A DNA stretch of 26,094 bases, taken from contig JAUIJO010000007.1 in NCBI GenBank assembly GCA_030431185.1, forward strand, positions 1-26,094, given 5' to 3'. The notes beneath the pieces are model-generated. The model made no database searches. It worked only from the letters and a program-made list of their open reading frames with translations, and was not told where the DNA came from. This DNA is from Gammaproteobacteria bacterium (lineage in GTDB: Bacteria; Pseudomonadota; Gammaproteobacteria; Xanthomonadales; Xanthomonadaceae). This document shows positions 19,749-26,094 of this stretch, one piece after another; within the stretch, counting starts at the first letter, position 1, and each line of letters starts with the position of its first letter. Made by a program: the position numbers and the translations under genes.

Positions 19749-20237
19749 TCAGCCGGTTCCGGCGGACCGGGTCGCCTGCTGGTAAACGTCGGGCCTGTAG
19801 CGCTCCATCAGGCTGTCGGGCGCGACGGGCGGGGTGAAGCCGTGGCGCTGGTACAGGGCGTGCGCATCGGCGGTCGCCAGGGTGAAGCGGCGCAGTCCCT
19901 GCAGGTCGGGATGGGCATCGACTGCGTGCATCAGGGCCGTGGCGAAGCCGCGACCCCGCCACTCCGGCAGGACGAAGACATCGACGAGATTGGCGAAGGT
20001 GGCCCGGTCGCTGACCACGCGCGCGAACGCGACCTGACGTGTATCCACGAAGCCACCGAAGCACAGCGAGTGCGCGATGGCCCGCTCCACGAGCGCGCGG
20101 GGGATGCCGCGCGCCCATGTGCTCCGGGTCGACAGGAAGTCGTGTATCAGCGCGATGTCGAGTTCGGCCGGGTCGTGGCTGATGCGCAGGGGAACGGGCT
20201 CCGGGGTGCCGGAAGGGCACGTGGGGTCCGCCGCCAT
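19749..20237 (-). CDS. GNAT family N-acetyltransferase
   Basis: A 162-residue protein of the Gcn5-related N-acetyltransferase superfamily, which transfers acetyl from acetyl-CoA to an amine; the substrate cannot be told from the sequence. The acetyl-CoA-binding motif A is clear: VDVFVLPEWRGRGFATALM (about residues 85-103), where RGRGFA is the (Q/R)xxGx(G/A) pyrophosphate loop. Motif B is seen near the end as ATADAHALYQRHGF, which carries the typical Tyr of the family. The N-terminal 20 residues are polar and variable. The start at 20237 lies 3 nt after the stop of the peroxiredoxin gene, so the two are almost certainly one transcript. GGAGA inside the end of that gene serves as the ribosome site. 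It converges with pbpC across a 69-nt gap. Confidence 0.88.
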   Translation of the reverse strand: MAADPTCPSGTPEPVPLRISHDPAELDIALIHDFLSTRSTWARGIPRALVERAIAHSLCFGGFVDTRQVAFARVVSDRATFANLVDVFVLPEWRGRGFATALMHAVDAHPDLQGLRRFTLATADAHALYQRHGFTPPVAPDSLMERYRPDVYQQATRSAGTG

Positions 20238-20240
20238 GGC

Positions 20241-20720
20241 TCAGCCGATCTCCGCCAGCACGTGCTCGGCCGACGACACCCGGAATTCGCCCGGCGCCTC
20301 GACGAACAGCTGCTTCACCACGCCGTCTTCGGCGTACAGGGCGAAACGCTTCGCGCGCAGCCCCATGCCATAGCCGGTGGCGTCCAGTTCCAGGCCAAGC
20401 GCCCGGGTGAGTTCTGCATTGCCGTCGGCGAGCATGGACAGCCCGTCCGGGACGTGCTGGTCCCGTGCCCAGGCCTGCATCACGAAGGGATCGTTCACCG
20501 ACAGGCAGGCGACGTCGATGCCCTTGTCGCGGAACGAACCGAAGTGCTCGACGAAGCCGGGCAGGTGCTTTTCCGAACAGGTCGGGGTGAACGCCCCCGG
20601 CACGGCGAACAGCACCGCGCGGGCGCCGCCGAGGACGGCGTGCGACTGCACCGGTTCGATCTCCGCGCCGACGCGCTGGACCACGATGTCGGGAAGGGTG
20701 TCGCCGGTCTGGATGCTCAT
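20241..20720 (-). CDS. Peroxiredoxin, Prx5/PrxII type
   Basis: A thiol peroxidase of 159 residues that reduces hydrogen peroxide and organic hydroperoxides with electrons from glutaredoxin or thioredoxin. The active-site motif is VPGAFTPTCSEKHLPGF, with peroxidatic Cys48 plus Pro41 and Thr45 (PxxxTxxC). A second cysteine, Cys72 in VACLSVNDPFV, sits where the resolving cysteine of plant PrxII enzymes lies, suggesting an intramolecular disulfide. The rest matches the AhpE/Prx5-like fold, including GYGMGLRAKRFALY. There is no signal peptide, so it is cytoplasmic. AGGAAA just before the ATG is a good ribosome site. It is the first gene of a two-gene operon with the GNAT enzyme and is transcribed divergently from cbpA. 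Confidence 0.93.
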   Translation of the reverse strand: MSIQTGDTLPDIVVQRVGAEIEPVQSHAVLGGARAVLFAVPGAFTPTCSEKHLPGFVEHFGSFRDKGIDVACLSVNDPFVMQAWARDQHVPDGLSMLADGNAELTRALGLELDATGYGMGLRAKRFALYAEDGVVKQLFVEAPGEFRVSSAEHVLAEIG

Positions 20721-20965
20721 GCGGGTTTCCTGTGCGGGGGAGGTGTCGGGGCAGGCAGTTTAGGCGCTGGGACGTGAAGGAGGATCATCCGGGGCTCATG
20801 CTGCGGCTTGAAAGCGGGCGGACCCGGGCTTACCTGTGTGATGACCTCGCTTTCGCGGTGGATCGGTAGGATGGTGCCTGGGATGCGCCCGCCCGCCGCC
20901 GCGCATCGAAGGATTTTGGAACCCCGGTCGCCGCCGCTCGCGGCCGGCCGGCATGGGAGACCCGG
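20721..20965. promoter_or_regulatory. Divergent intergenic region between the peroxiredoxin gene and cbpA
   Basis: This 245-nt gap must hold promoters for both directions. On the minus strand TAAACT (20757-20762) is a possible -10, 36 nt before the peroxiredoxin ATG. On the plus strand TAGGAT (20867-20872) is a possible -10 for cbpA, giving a leader of about 85 nt. Neither has a good -35. I see no clear OxyR or heat-shock site. A Shine-Dalgarno GGGAGA for cbpA is at 20955-20960. Confidence 0.3.
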
Positions 20966-21874
20966 ATGCAGTTCAAGGATTACTACCAGATTCTCGGCGT
21001 CGAGCCGGGCGCCGGTGATGCCGAGATCAAGACGGCCTATCGGCGCCTGGCGCGCAAGTACCACCCGGACGTCAGCAAGGAAGACGATGCCGAGGAGCGC
21101 TTCAAGGCCGTCAACGAAGCCTACGAGGCCCTGCGCGACCCGGAGAAGCGCAAGGCCTACGACCAGCTGCGCGCACGCGGCTACAGGCCGGGCGACGACG
21201 TCCAGCCGCCGCCCGGCGGCTTTGGCGGCGGCGGCTACGGCGGGGGCGTCGATTTCGAGGAGATCTTCGCCGGCGGCGGTGCCGGCGGCGGCTTCAGCGA
21301 CTTCTTCGAAGGCCTGTTCGGACGCGGCCGCCATCCGGGTGGCGCGGGTCCCGGCCCGGGCATGGGGCGGGGGCCGGCGCCACCGCGCGATACCCGCGCC
21401 AAGCTGGCGGTCTCGCTGGAGACGGTGTACTCGGGCGAGTCGGTCCGGATCTCGGTGAACGACAGGACGCTCGACGTCCGCGTGCCGAAGGGCATCCGCG
21501 AAGGCCAGGTGATCCGCCTGGCCGGGCAGGGCGGCATGGGCGACCTGCTGCTGGAGATCGAATACGCCGCGCATCCGCGGTTCGAGGTCGACGGCCGCAA
21601 TGTGATCCACGTGCTGCCGCTGGCGCCGTGGGAGGCGGCGCTGGGGGCGACGCTGAGCGTGCCGACCCTGGGTGGGCCCGTGGAACTCAAGATCCCGCCC
21701 GATTCCGAGGCGGGCCGCAAGCTGCGCCTGCGCGGTCGCGGTTTGCCCGGCAAGCCCGACGGCGACCAGATCGTCGAACTGGAGGTGCTCGCACCCCGTC
21801 CGGGCACCGACGCGCAACGCGAGGCCTATGCGACGCTGCGCGATGCCTTCGGCGAGGACTGGCGTCGCGCCTGA
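20966..21874 (+). CDS. cbpA: DnaJ-type co-chaperone, CbpA-like (type II Hsp40)
   Basis: The protein is 302 residues. J-domain co-chaperones deliver clients to DnaK and stimulate its ATPase; CbpA also binds curved DNA in E. coli. The J domain covers residues 1-70, with HPD at 33-35 in ARKYHPDVSK. A Gly/Phe-rich region (about 80-125) follows, with many GGG and FF/DFF elements. Two beta-rich client-binding domains come next (about 130-300). No CxxCxGxG zinc-finger repeats are present, so this is not DnaJ proper. The start is fixed by GGGAGA 5 nt upstream and by the first J-domain helix (KDYYQILGV). No cbpM modulator gene follows, unlike in E. coli; instead a convergent response regulator lies 83 nt away across a shared terminator. 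Confidence 0.92.
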   Translation: MQFKDYYQILGVEPGAGDAEIKTAYRRLARKYHPDVSKEDDAEERFKAVNEAYEALRDPEKRKAYDQLRARGYRPGDDVQPPPGGFGGGGYGGGVDFEEIFAGGGAGGGFSDFFEGLFGRGRHPGGAGPGPGMGRGPAPPRDTRAKLAVSLETVYSGESVRISVNDRTLDVRVPKGIREGQVIRLAGQGGMGDLLLEIEYAAHPRFEVDGRNVIHVLPLAPWEAALGATLSVPTLGGPVELKIPPDSEAGRKLRLRGRGLPGKPDGDQIVELEVLAPRPGTDAQREAYATLRDAFGEDWRRA

Positions 21875-21908
21875 GCCACGGCTTCCGCACGAAGAAAGCC
21901 CGCGCACG

Positions 21909-21936
21909 AAAAAAGCCCCGGCATGGCCGGGGCTTT
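21909..21936 (-). terminator. Bidirectional intrinsic terminator between pilH-like gene and cbpA
   Basis: AAAGCCCCGGC (21912-21922) and GCCGGGGCTTT (21926-21936) form a perfect 11-bp stem with an ATG loop. Read on the minus strand it is followed by a run of six T (21914-21909), a textbook terminator starting 21 nt after the response regulator stop. Read on the plus strand the T-run is only three, so termination of cbpA would be weaker. Confidence 0.88.
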
Positions 21937-21957
21937 CCGTATCCGCGAAGCGCTCGC

Positions 21958-22323
21958 TCAGTTGGGGATGAGCTGGCCGATGACTTCGGCCAGGTCGGTC
22001 TCGCTGAAGGGCTTGGTGATGTACGCCTTGGCGCCCTGGCGCATGCCCCAGACGCGGTCGGTATCCTGGTCCTTGGTCGTCACCAGCACCACGGGAATGT
22101 GCTTGGTGGTCGCATCCCGGCAGATCGAACGGGTCGCCTGGAACCCGTTCAGGTTGGGCATCACCACGTCCATCAGGACGAGGTCGGGCAGCTCGCGCTT
22201 GGCCGCCTCCACGCCGGCGGCACCGTCCTCGGCGGTGACGGCATCGTGGCCCAGTTTTTCGACAATGCGACGAATGCCCATCAGCTGGGACGGAGAGTCG
22301 TCGACGATCAGGATACGCGCCAT
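21958..22323 (-). CDS. pilH: Single-domain response regulator, PilH-like
   Basis: A stand-alone CheY-type receiver of 121 residues with no output domain. The acidic pocket Asp8/Asp9 (IVDDS), phosphoacceptor Asp52 (LMDVVMP), switch Thr82 or Thr83 (VLVTTKDQ) and Lys104 (ITKP) are all present. The stretches MARILIVDDSP, MPNLNGFQATR and VTTKDQDTDRVWGMRQGAKAY match my memory of Pseudomonas PilH closely. PilH acts in the Chp chemosensory system, where it counters PilG in controlling type IV pilus motors and cAMP. No pilG, pilI, pilJ or chpA is nearby, so the partner kinase lies elsewhere. A promoter candidate with TACAAT and GGGGGA as ribosome site lie upstream. The long open frame continuing upstream through the next gene is a shadow. 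Confidence 0.85.
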   Translation of the reverse strand: MARILIVDDSPSQLMGIRRIVEKLGHDAVTAEDGAAGVEAAKRELPDLVLMDVVMPNLNGFQATRSICRDATTKHIPVVLVTTKDQDTDRVWGMRQGAKAYITKPFSETDLAEVIGQLIPN

Positions 22324-22349
22324 GGTGTTCCCCCAATAACCTGACGACG

Positions 22350-22377
22350 ATTGTATCCGGGGCGGGGGACTCCGCAA
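22350..22377 (-). promoter_or_regulatory. Sigma-70-type promoter candidate for the response regulator gene
   Basis: On the minus strand TTGCGG (22377-22372) and TACAAT (22355-22350) are spaced by 16 nt, giving a start near 22343 and a leader of about 20 nt. The -10 matches 5 of 6 consensus bases. It makes this gene independent of the reductase gene upstream, which ends at 22410. Confidence 0.6.
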
Positions 22378-22409
22378 GTTCCATCGTGCCGTTTTCGGCC
22401 CGGGGGCGG

Positions 22410-23408
22410 TCAAGCCGCCTGGAAGTCCACCAGCGTGCGCCCGAACGAGCCCCCCTCCAGCATGGTCCGGAACACCCCGGGCAGGCCCTCCAGGCCCACT
22501 TCCCGCGTGCAGATGCGGTCCAGGTGGCGCGGCTTCCAGTCGCTGGCCAGGCGCTCCCAGACGGTCTCGCGGATGTCGCGGGCGGTCCCGGCCGACGCCA
22601 CGCCCAGCAGCGACACGCCGCGGATGATGAAGGGCATGACGGTCGCATCGAGTTCGTGCGAGGCGGCCAGGCCCGCGCTGGCCACGTTGCCGTAAGGTGC
22701 GGTCTGTGCGAGCAGGCTGGACAGCATCGGTCCCCCGACATTGTCCAGGCCCCCGCCGAAGCGGGTCGACTCCATGGGCCGCTTCGTCGCCAGCGCATCG
22801 CGCCCGACGACTTCGCTGGCGCCGATCGCCTTGAGGTAGTCGGCCTGCTCGGCCTTGCCGCTCACCGCATGGACCTCGAAGCCGGCCCGGCTGAAGATGT
22901 CCACCGCCAGCGAGCCCACGCCACCGGTGGCGCCGGTGACCGCGAGCGGGCCCAGTCCGGGCGTCTGCCGGTTCTCGGTCATCCGCAGCAGGGCGAGCGC
23001 GGCAGTGAAGCCCGCCGTGCCCAGGACCATGCTCTCGCGCAGGCTCAGGCCGTCGGGCAGGGCGATCGTCCATTTGCCTTCCAGCCGGACATACTCCGAG
23101 TATCCGCCGTCGCGGGTCTCGCTCAGCCCGCAGCCCGTGGTCAGCACGGCGTCGCCCTCGCGGAAGGCGGGGTCGGTCGAGGCCACCACGTGTCCGGCCA
23201 CGTCGATGCCGCCGACCAGCGGGAAACGGCGCAGGATCTTGCCCTCGCCGGTGCCGGCGAGCGCGTCCTTGAAGTTGACCGAGGAATAGGCGCTCTTGAT
23301 GACCACCTCGCCGGGCGCGAGCTGGTCCAGCGATACGGTTTCGATGCCGCTGCGGTAGCCCGCCTCGTCGTCGTGGATGCGGAAGGCCTGGAATTGCGTG
23401 GGCGTCAT
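22410..23408 (-). CDS. acuI: YhdH/AcuI-type NADPH-dependent reductase (MDR family)
   Basis: A 332-residue medium-chain dehydrogenase/reductase without zinc ligands, of the YhdH/YhfP group. Members are annotated as quinone oxidoreductases, but AcuI-type enzymes reduce acryloyl-CoA to propionyl-CoA with NADPH, detoxifying this electrophile. The N-terminal catalytic fold contains SAYSSVNFKDALAGTGEGKI and PLVGGIDVAGHV. The Rossmann dinucleotide motif is VTGATGGVGSLAVD. The C-terminal part includes GGLDNVGGPMLSSLLA and FGRTLVDFQ. I take ATG at 23408, preceded by AGGA, rather than the ATG 33 nt upstream, because the family starts just before the FQAF segment. The true substrate is uncertain, so the symbol is by family. 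It lies between two small genes with no clear pathway neighbours. Confidence 0.85.
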   Translation of the reverse strand: MTPTQFQAFRIHDDEAGYRSGIETVSLDQLAPGEVVIKSAYSSVNFKDALAGTGEGKILRRFPLVGGIDVAGHVVASTDPAFREGDAVLTTGCGLSETRDGGYSEYVRLEGKWTIALPDGLSLRESMVLGTAGFTAALALLRMTENRQTPGLGPLAVTGATGGVGSLAVDIFSRAGFEVHAVSGKAEQADYLKAIGASEVVGRDALATKRPMESTRFGGGLDNVGGPMLSSLLAQTAPYGNVASAGLAASHELDATVMPFIIRGVSLLGVASAGTARDIRETVWERLASDWKPRHLDRICTREVGLEGLPGVFRTMLEGGSFGRTLVDFQAA

Positions 23409-23505
23409 GCCGGGGCGTCCTGTCGAGCGTGGGGTCCCCATTCTGGCGGCTGGCGCACGACAGCGGAAGTGCGGAGCAGGCGCAATTGCCCGGGTGCAGC
23501 GGTGC

Positions 23506-23679
23506 TCAGTCGTCGAGCACTTCCACCATGGTGCCCACGCCGGCGCCGATCATCATGCCGGTCCCGGTATGGCCCGACATCGACCCGATGCCGCCGCCGA
23601 TGCTGGCACCGGCCATCGTGGCGCAGGCCGTCAGGGACAAAAGGGCGATGATCGGCAGAAGCCTGATCCTGCGTGTCAT
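23506..23679 (-). CDS. Small glycine-zipper lipoprotein
   Basis: A 57-residue protein that is easily missed. The N-terminus MTRRIRLLPIIALLSLTAC is a signal peptide ending in the lipobox LTAC, with Cys19 as the lipid-anchored residue. The residue after it is Ala, which in E. coli favours outer-membrane sorting. The mature part is only 39 residues, rich in small residues with GxxxG-like spacing (AGASIGGGIGSMSGHTGTG and MMIGAGVGT), as in glycine-zipper proteins such as OsmB and YmgG-type relatives, which pack or insert in membranes. The tail VEVLDD is acidic. GGGAG 8 nt before ATG 23679 fixes the start; the longer frame upstream has no support. It follows the secreted-protein gene by 22 nt, in the same direction. 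Confidence 0.72.
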   Translation of the reverse strand: MTRRIRLLPIIALLSLTACATMAGASIGGGIGSMSGHTGTGMMIGAGVGTMVEVLDD

Positions 23680-23701
23680 GGGAGTCTCCCTTGCGTGCGC
23701 A

Positions 23702-24091
23702 TCAATGGGACGTCGCGGCATCCGCCCGAACGACATCGACCCAGATGACCGCCATCACCGGAAGATGCTGGCGGTCGGGGTGTGCCTGGTACCAGCGCGT
23801 GACGCGATCGGACAACTGGTCGAGCGTGAGGTGCTCGATGGCCTGACGGGTCCGCTCGCTCGCCGGCGAAACCGCGAGCGACTTGCGGCGGGCATAGGCG
23901 ACCTCAAGGGCGATCATGTTGCCCGCCCCGACGAGGAAGGCCTTGCGGATCTCGGGCGAGGAAGCGAGCCACATCTCGCCATCGACTACGGCCTCGCGTG
24001 CGGCAGTGGCGTCCTGTGCAGCGACCTGCGGCGTAACCAGAAGTCCGCAGGCCAGCGACAGGCCGGCCAGGGTCAGCGTCAATCGGCTCAT
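23702..24091 (-). CDS. Secreted protein of unknown function, WY-x-x-HPD family-like
   Basis: A 129-residue protein not assigned to a named family. A signal peptide at residues 1-25 has the cleavage-like end QVAA before QDA, so it should be periplasmic. The mature part has a MWLASSPEIRKAFLVGAGNM segment (40-59) leading into a helix with Glu63, and a C-terminal block WYQAHPD (100-106) and PVMAVIWVDVV (111-121). It has no cysteine after the signal. From memory, small secreted gammaproteobacterial proteins of unknown function share this WYxxHPD...PVxxVIW pattern; I cannot verify it here. A weaker resemblance is to the Rap1a/Tai immunity fold. The start is supported by AAGGAG just before ATG 24091. 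It leads a two-gene unit with the small lipoprotein. Confidence 0.75.
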   Translation of the reverse strand: MSRLTLTLAGLSLACGLLVTPQVAAQDATAAREAVVDGEMWLASSPEIRKAFLVGAGNMIALEVAYARRKSLAVSPASERTRQAIEHLTLDQLSDRVTRWYQAHPDRQHLPVMAVIWVDVVRADAATSH

Positions 24092-24253
24092 CCTTCGTCT
24101 CCTTGGATGGCGGGACGCCTTTCGGGCGCGAGGTCCGTGTGCGGCATCCGGGGGCGACTTCGCAGATCGTCGCGCAGGCCATGTTAGGACGAGGCGAAGG
24201 ACGCGCCCGTACCGGTGCCTTCCCCGTTCAGGTGATGTCCGGCGGCGGCGCGC

Positions 24254-24853
24254 TCAGCGCAGCGAACCGCGCCGCTTCTCGTCCATCCATTTGTCCGCCT
24301 GCGCCGGGCGGTAGTCCTGCATCCAGCCGAGCATGGCGTCGAGGTCGTCGCCGTGCCACAGGTCGGCGCGCTGGTCGGGATGCAGGAAGCGTTCGTCGAC
24401 CATGCGGTCGATCATCGCCACCAGCGGCGCGTAAAAGCCTTCGACGTCGAGGAACGCGCAGGGCTTGTTGCCGATACCCAACTGGCGCCAGGTGAGCATC
24501 TCGAACATCTCGTCGAGCGTGCCGAAACCGCCGGGCAGGGCGACGAAGCCGTCGGCGAGGTCGAACATGCGCGCCTTGCGCTCGTGCATGTTCGCCACGA
24601 CCTCGAGCCGGGTGACGCCACGATGCGCGACTTCCCAGCCGACCAGTTGCTCGGGGATCACGCCGGTGACCTCGCCACCGGCCTCGAGCACCGCGTCGGC
24701 GACGGCGCCCATCAGGCCGACGTTGCCGCCGCCGTAGACCAGGCCGATGCCCTCGGCTGCCAGGCGCGTGCCCAGGGCGATGGCGCGTTCGGTGTAGGCG
24801 GGTCGCGAACCGGAGTTCGATCCGCAATAGACGCAGAGCGTGCGTGGTTTCAT
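24254..24853 (-). CDS. LOG-family cytokinin riboside 5'-monophosphate phosphoribohydrolase
   Basis: A 199-residue Rossmann-like protein of the LOG family (TIGR00730 type). Members hydrolyse nucleoside monophosphates to base and ribose 5-phosphate; in plants and plant-associated bacteria they release active cytokinins. Key motifs: CVYCGSNSG (7-15), LVYGGGNVGLMGAVA (38-52), the catalytic-site Arg/Lys in MHERKARM (89-96), and the diagnostic PGGFGTLDE (107-115) with its catalytic Glu115. The start ATG at 24853 overlaps the stop of the upstream methyltransferase as ATGA, implying translational coupling. The frame continues far upstream without a stop, but that part is antisense-like shadow. Many soil and host-free bacteria carry LOG proteins for purine housekeeping, so a hormone role is not proven. 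Confidence 0.92.
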   Translation of the reverse strand: MKPRTLCVYCGSNSGSRPAYTERAIALGTRLAAEGIGLVYGGGNVGLMGAVADAVLEAGGEVTGVIPEQLVGWEVAHRGVTRLEVVANMHERKARMFDLADGFVALPGGFGTLDEMFEMLTWRQLGIGNKPCAFLDVEGFYAPLVAMIDRMVDERFLHPDQRADLWHGDDLDAMLGWMQDYRPAQADKWMDEKRRGSLR

Positions 24854-25707
24854 TCGGCCTCCAACAGCATGATCCCGGACATGCGGTGCATGGCATCGCG
24901 TTGCTTCGCCGACTGCAGGCGCGAAAGCAGCTGCCACATCCATGCGCCGCGCATGGTGCGCTTCAGGCGCAGCGCCTCCGCCCAGGTCGAGCGGAAGGCC
25001 AGTTCGCGCCAGCCCAGCGGCGCGAAGAAGCCGGTGTTCTCCGCCGGCCCGAAACGGAAGGGCGCATTGCCCTGTTGCAGGTTCCGCTGCCAGTTCCGCT
25101 CGAGCATCCGCAGCAACCGGGGCGAGGCCAGGTCGCCCATCCACAGGGTGCCGGGTCCAAGCGTGTGGATCTCGCGCGCAAGGTCGGCCACCTGTGCGCT
25201 CTCGAGATAGACCAGGAGGCCTTCGGTGATGACCAGCACCGGGCCGTGGCCGAGGGCGCGCGCGATGGCGGCCCTGCGGGGTTCGGCTTCGCGCAGGTCG
25301 GCGGCGACGAACTCGACCTCGCAGCGCGGGGTCTCTGCGGCCATGTGGCCGCGGAAGTACTCGACCATGTCCGGCAGGTCGACGTGCAGCCAGCGCAGGG
25401 TCGGCGGCAGCTCCAGGCGCCAGGGCCGGGCATCGAGGCCTGCCGCCAGGTTGAGGACGGTGGTCACGCCGTCGTCGATCGCGGCGAGCAGCAACTCGTC
25501 CATGACGGCGGTGCGCACCACCATCGGCCAGCTCATCGACGTGCCCTTGGGCATCGAGCGGACGATCGCCTCGCCGCGTTCGCCGCCCAGGCGGCGGGCG
25601 AAAGGGTCGCGGAAGTGTGCGTCGGGCCGCTCGCTTTCCATCGCCCGGTAGATCGCGACCCACAGCGCGGTGTCGGAGACGTTTCGGATCGGACGTGGGT
25701 CGGACAT
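24850..25707 (-). CDS. Class I SAM-dependent methyltransferase, LCM/TIGR00027 type
   Basis: A 285-residue protein resembling the leucine carboxyl methyltransferase (LCM/PPM1-like) family of class I SAM-dependent methyltransferases. Features: an N-terminal cap with NVSDTALWVAIYRAMES and RDPFARRL; the SAM-binding loop VLNLAAGLDARPWRL (84-98); the acidic end of the second strand, HVDLPDMVEYF (108-118); FVAADLRE; and ITEGLLVYL (about 159-167), which corresponds to the family's (S/T)EGLLxYL motif. Bacterial members methylate carboxyl or hydroxyl groups of small molecules such as polyketide intermediates, but the substrate of this one cannot be told. GAGG 9 nt before ATG 25707 supports the start. 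Its stop overlaps the LOG gene start by four bases (ATGA). Confidence 0.88.
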   Translation of the reverse strand: MSDPRPIRNVSDTALWVAIYRAMESERPDAHFRDPFARRLGGERGEAIVRSMPKGTSMSWPMVVRTAVMDELLLAAIDDGVTTVLNLAAGLDARPWRLELPPTLRWLHVDLPDMVEYFRGHMAAETPRCEVEFVAADLREAEPRRAAIARALGHGPVLVITEGLLVYLESAQVADLAREIHTLGPGTLWMGDLASPRLLRMLERNWQRNLQQGNAPFRFGPAENTGFFAPLGWRELAFRSTWAEALRLKRTMRGAWMWQLLSRLQSAKQRDAMHRMSGIMLLEAE

Positions 25708-25724
25708 CGCGTGGGCCTCGAATG

Positions 25725-25764
25725 ACGAAGCCGCCTGCGGCGCTGGGCGGCGAGGCGGCTTCGT
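25725..25764 (-). terminator. Hairpin downstream of lpdA
   Basis: ACGAAGCCGCCT (25725-25736) and AGGCGGCTTCGT (25753-25764) form a perfect 12-bp stem with a 16-nt GC-rich loop, in the 89-nt gap after lpdA. The sequence leaving the stem on the minus strand (CATTCG) has no T-run, so termination may be partial. A second small hairpin, CCGGAG and CTCCGG, lies at 25775-25790. Confidence 0.5.
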
Positions 25765-25796
25765 GGGGGCGCGTCCGGAGCAGGCTCCGGGCGGGC

Positions 25797-26094
25797 TCAG
25801 TTCGCCTTGTGGATGGCGCGCTTGTCCACGGCCATGGCGGCGTCGTGGATGGCCTCCGAAAGGGTGGGGTGCGCATGGCAGATGCGGGCCAGGTCGTCGG
25901 CCGAGCCCTTGAACTCCATCGTCAGCACGCCTTCGTGGACCAGCTCGGAGACGCCCACGCCGACCAGATGCATGCCCAGCACGCGGTCGGTCTCGGCATG
26001 CGCGATGACCTTGACGAAGCCGGCCGGCTCGCCCATCGCCACCGCACGACCGATCGCCGCGAACGGGAAGCTGCCCGCCTTGTACGGCGTGCCT
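25797..26094 (-). CDS. lpdA: Dihydrolipoamide dehydrogenase (3'-terminal part; start beyond the window)
   Basis: The C-terminal 98 or so residues of the E3 flavoprotein, which reoxidises lipoamide in the pyruvate and 2-oxoglutarate dehydrogenase complexes and passes electrons to NAD+. The visible part is the dimerisation domain: YKAGSFPFAAIGRA, then GFVKVIAHAETDRVLGMHLVG, then SELVHEGVLTMEF. It ends with HAHPTLSEAIHDAA, where the His and Glu of HPTLSE form the catalytic dyad acting across the dimer. The frame is open to the right edge (26094), so the FAD and NAD domains and the redox disulfide lie outside. The ending DKRAIHKAN is typical of E3 from 2-oxoglutarate dehydrogenase clusters in this group. 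Confidence 0.95.
   Translation of the reverse strand, partial: GTPYKAGSFPFAAIGRAVAMGEPAGFVKVIAHAETDRVLGMHLVGVGVSELVHEGVLTMEFKGSADDLARICHAHPTLSEAIHDAAMAVDKRAIHKAN

Noticed and set aside
20717..22798. Minus-strand frame of 693 residues spanning cbpA, the response regulator and part of the reductase
   Set aside because: It runs antisense to cbpA and through other genes in a wrong frame; composition is shadow-like.
24254..25876. Possible 540-residue fusion upstream of the LOG gene
   Set aside because: The upstream 340 residues are a shifted frame of the methyltransferase gene, Arg/Pro-rich, whereas both real proteins have intact motifs and an ATGA junction.

Overview
The window is about 26 kb of very GC-rich chromosomal DNA, roughly 70% G+C by eye. 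Gene content and order suggest a gammaproteobacterium of the Xanthomonadaceae/Lysobacteraceae type (Xanthomonas, Lysobacter or Luteimonas relatives). The reasons are the smc-zipA-ligA order, mtnA directly before gyrA, an enlarged NAD-dependent DNA ligase, a DUF3011 repeat protein, and a thioester alpha-2-macroglobulin next to PBP1C. I assign 19 protein genes, two of them cut by the window ends. I see no rRNA, tRNA, insertion sequence, phage gene, CRISPR array or attachment site. No gene-free stretch exceeds 300 bases; the longest are 20721-20965 (245 nt) and 9194-9428 (235 nt).

Left part, plus strand (1-9193): the C-terminal five sixths of the chromosome-organising SMC ATPase, then zipA (FtsZ anchor), ligA (DNA ligase) and epmA (EF-P lysyl ligase). 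ligA and epmA overlap by a GTGA junction. Next comes an exported protein with three DUF3011 repeats, then mtnA (methionine salvage). The ligase carries what looks like a diverged second copy of its helix-hairpin-helix domain.

Middle, plus strand (9194-19679): gyrA, behind an extended -10 promoter candidate, then a two-gene envelope module. That module is a 1653-residue alpha-2-macroglobulin lipoprotein with an intact CAEQ thioester motif, followed by pbpC, which encodes a bifunctional class A penicillin-binding protein. In other proteobacteria this pair is thought to link trapping of foreign proteases with cell-wall repair.

Right part (19680-26094), mostly minus strand: a peroxiredoxin-GNAT acetyltransferase pair; a plus-strand CbpA-type DnaJ; a free-standing PilH-type response regulator that shares a strong bidirectional terminator with cbpA; a YhdH/AcuI-type reductase; and two adjacent genes for small exported proteins (a secreted protein of unknown function and a glycine-zipper lipoprotein). 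These are followed by an LCM-type methyltransferase translationally coupled to a LOG-family phosphoribohydrolase, and the C-terminus of dihydrolipoamide dehydrogenase.

Most of the window is conserved housekeeping DNA, and I do not see a clear new defence or mobile system. The observations most worth a second look are the LigA domain duplication, the two-gene small exported protein unit at 23506-24091, the methyltransferase-LOG coupling, and the three-repeat DUF3011 protein.
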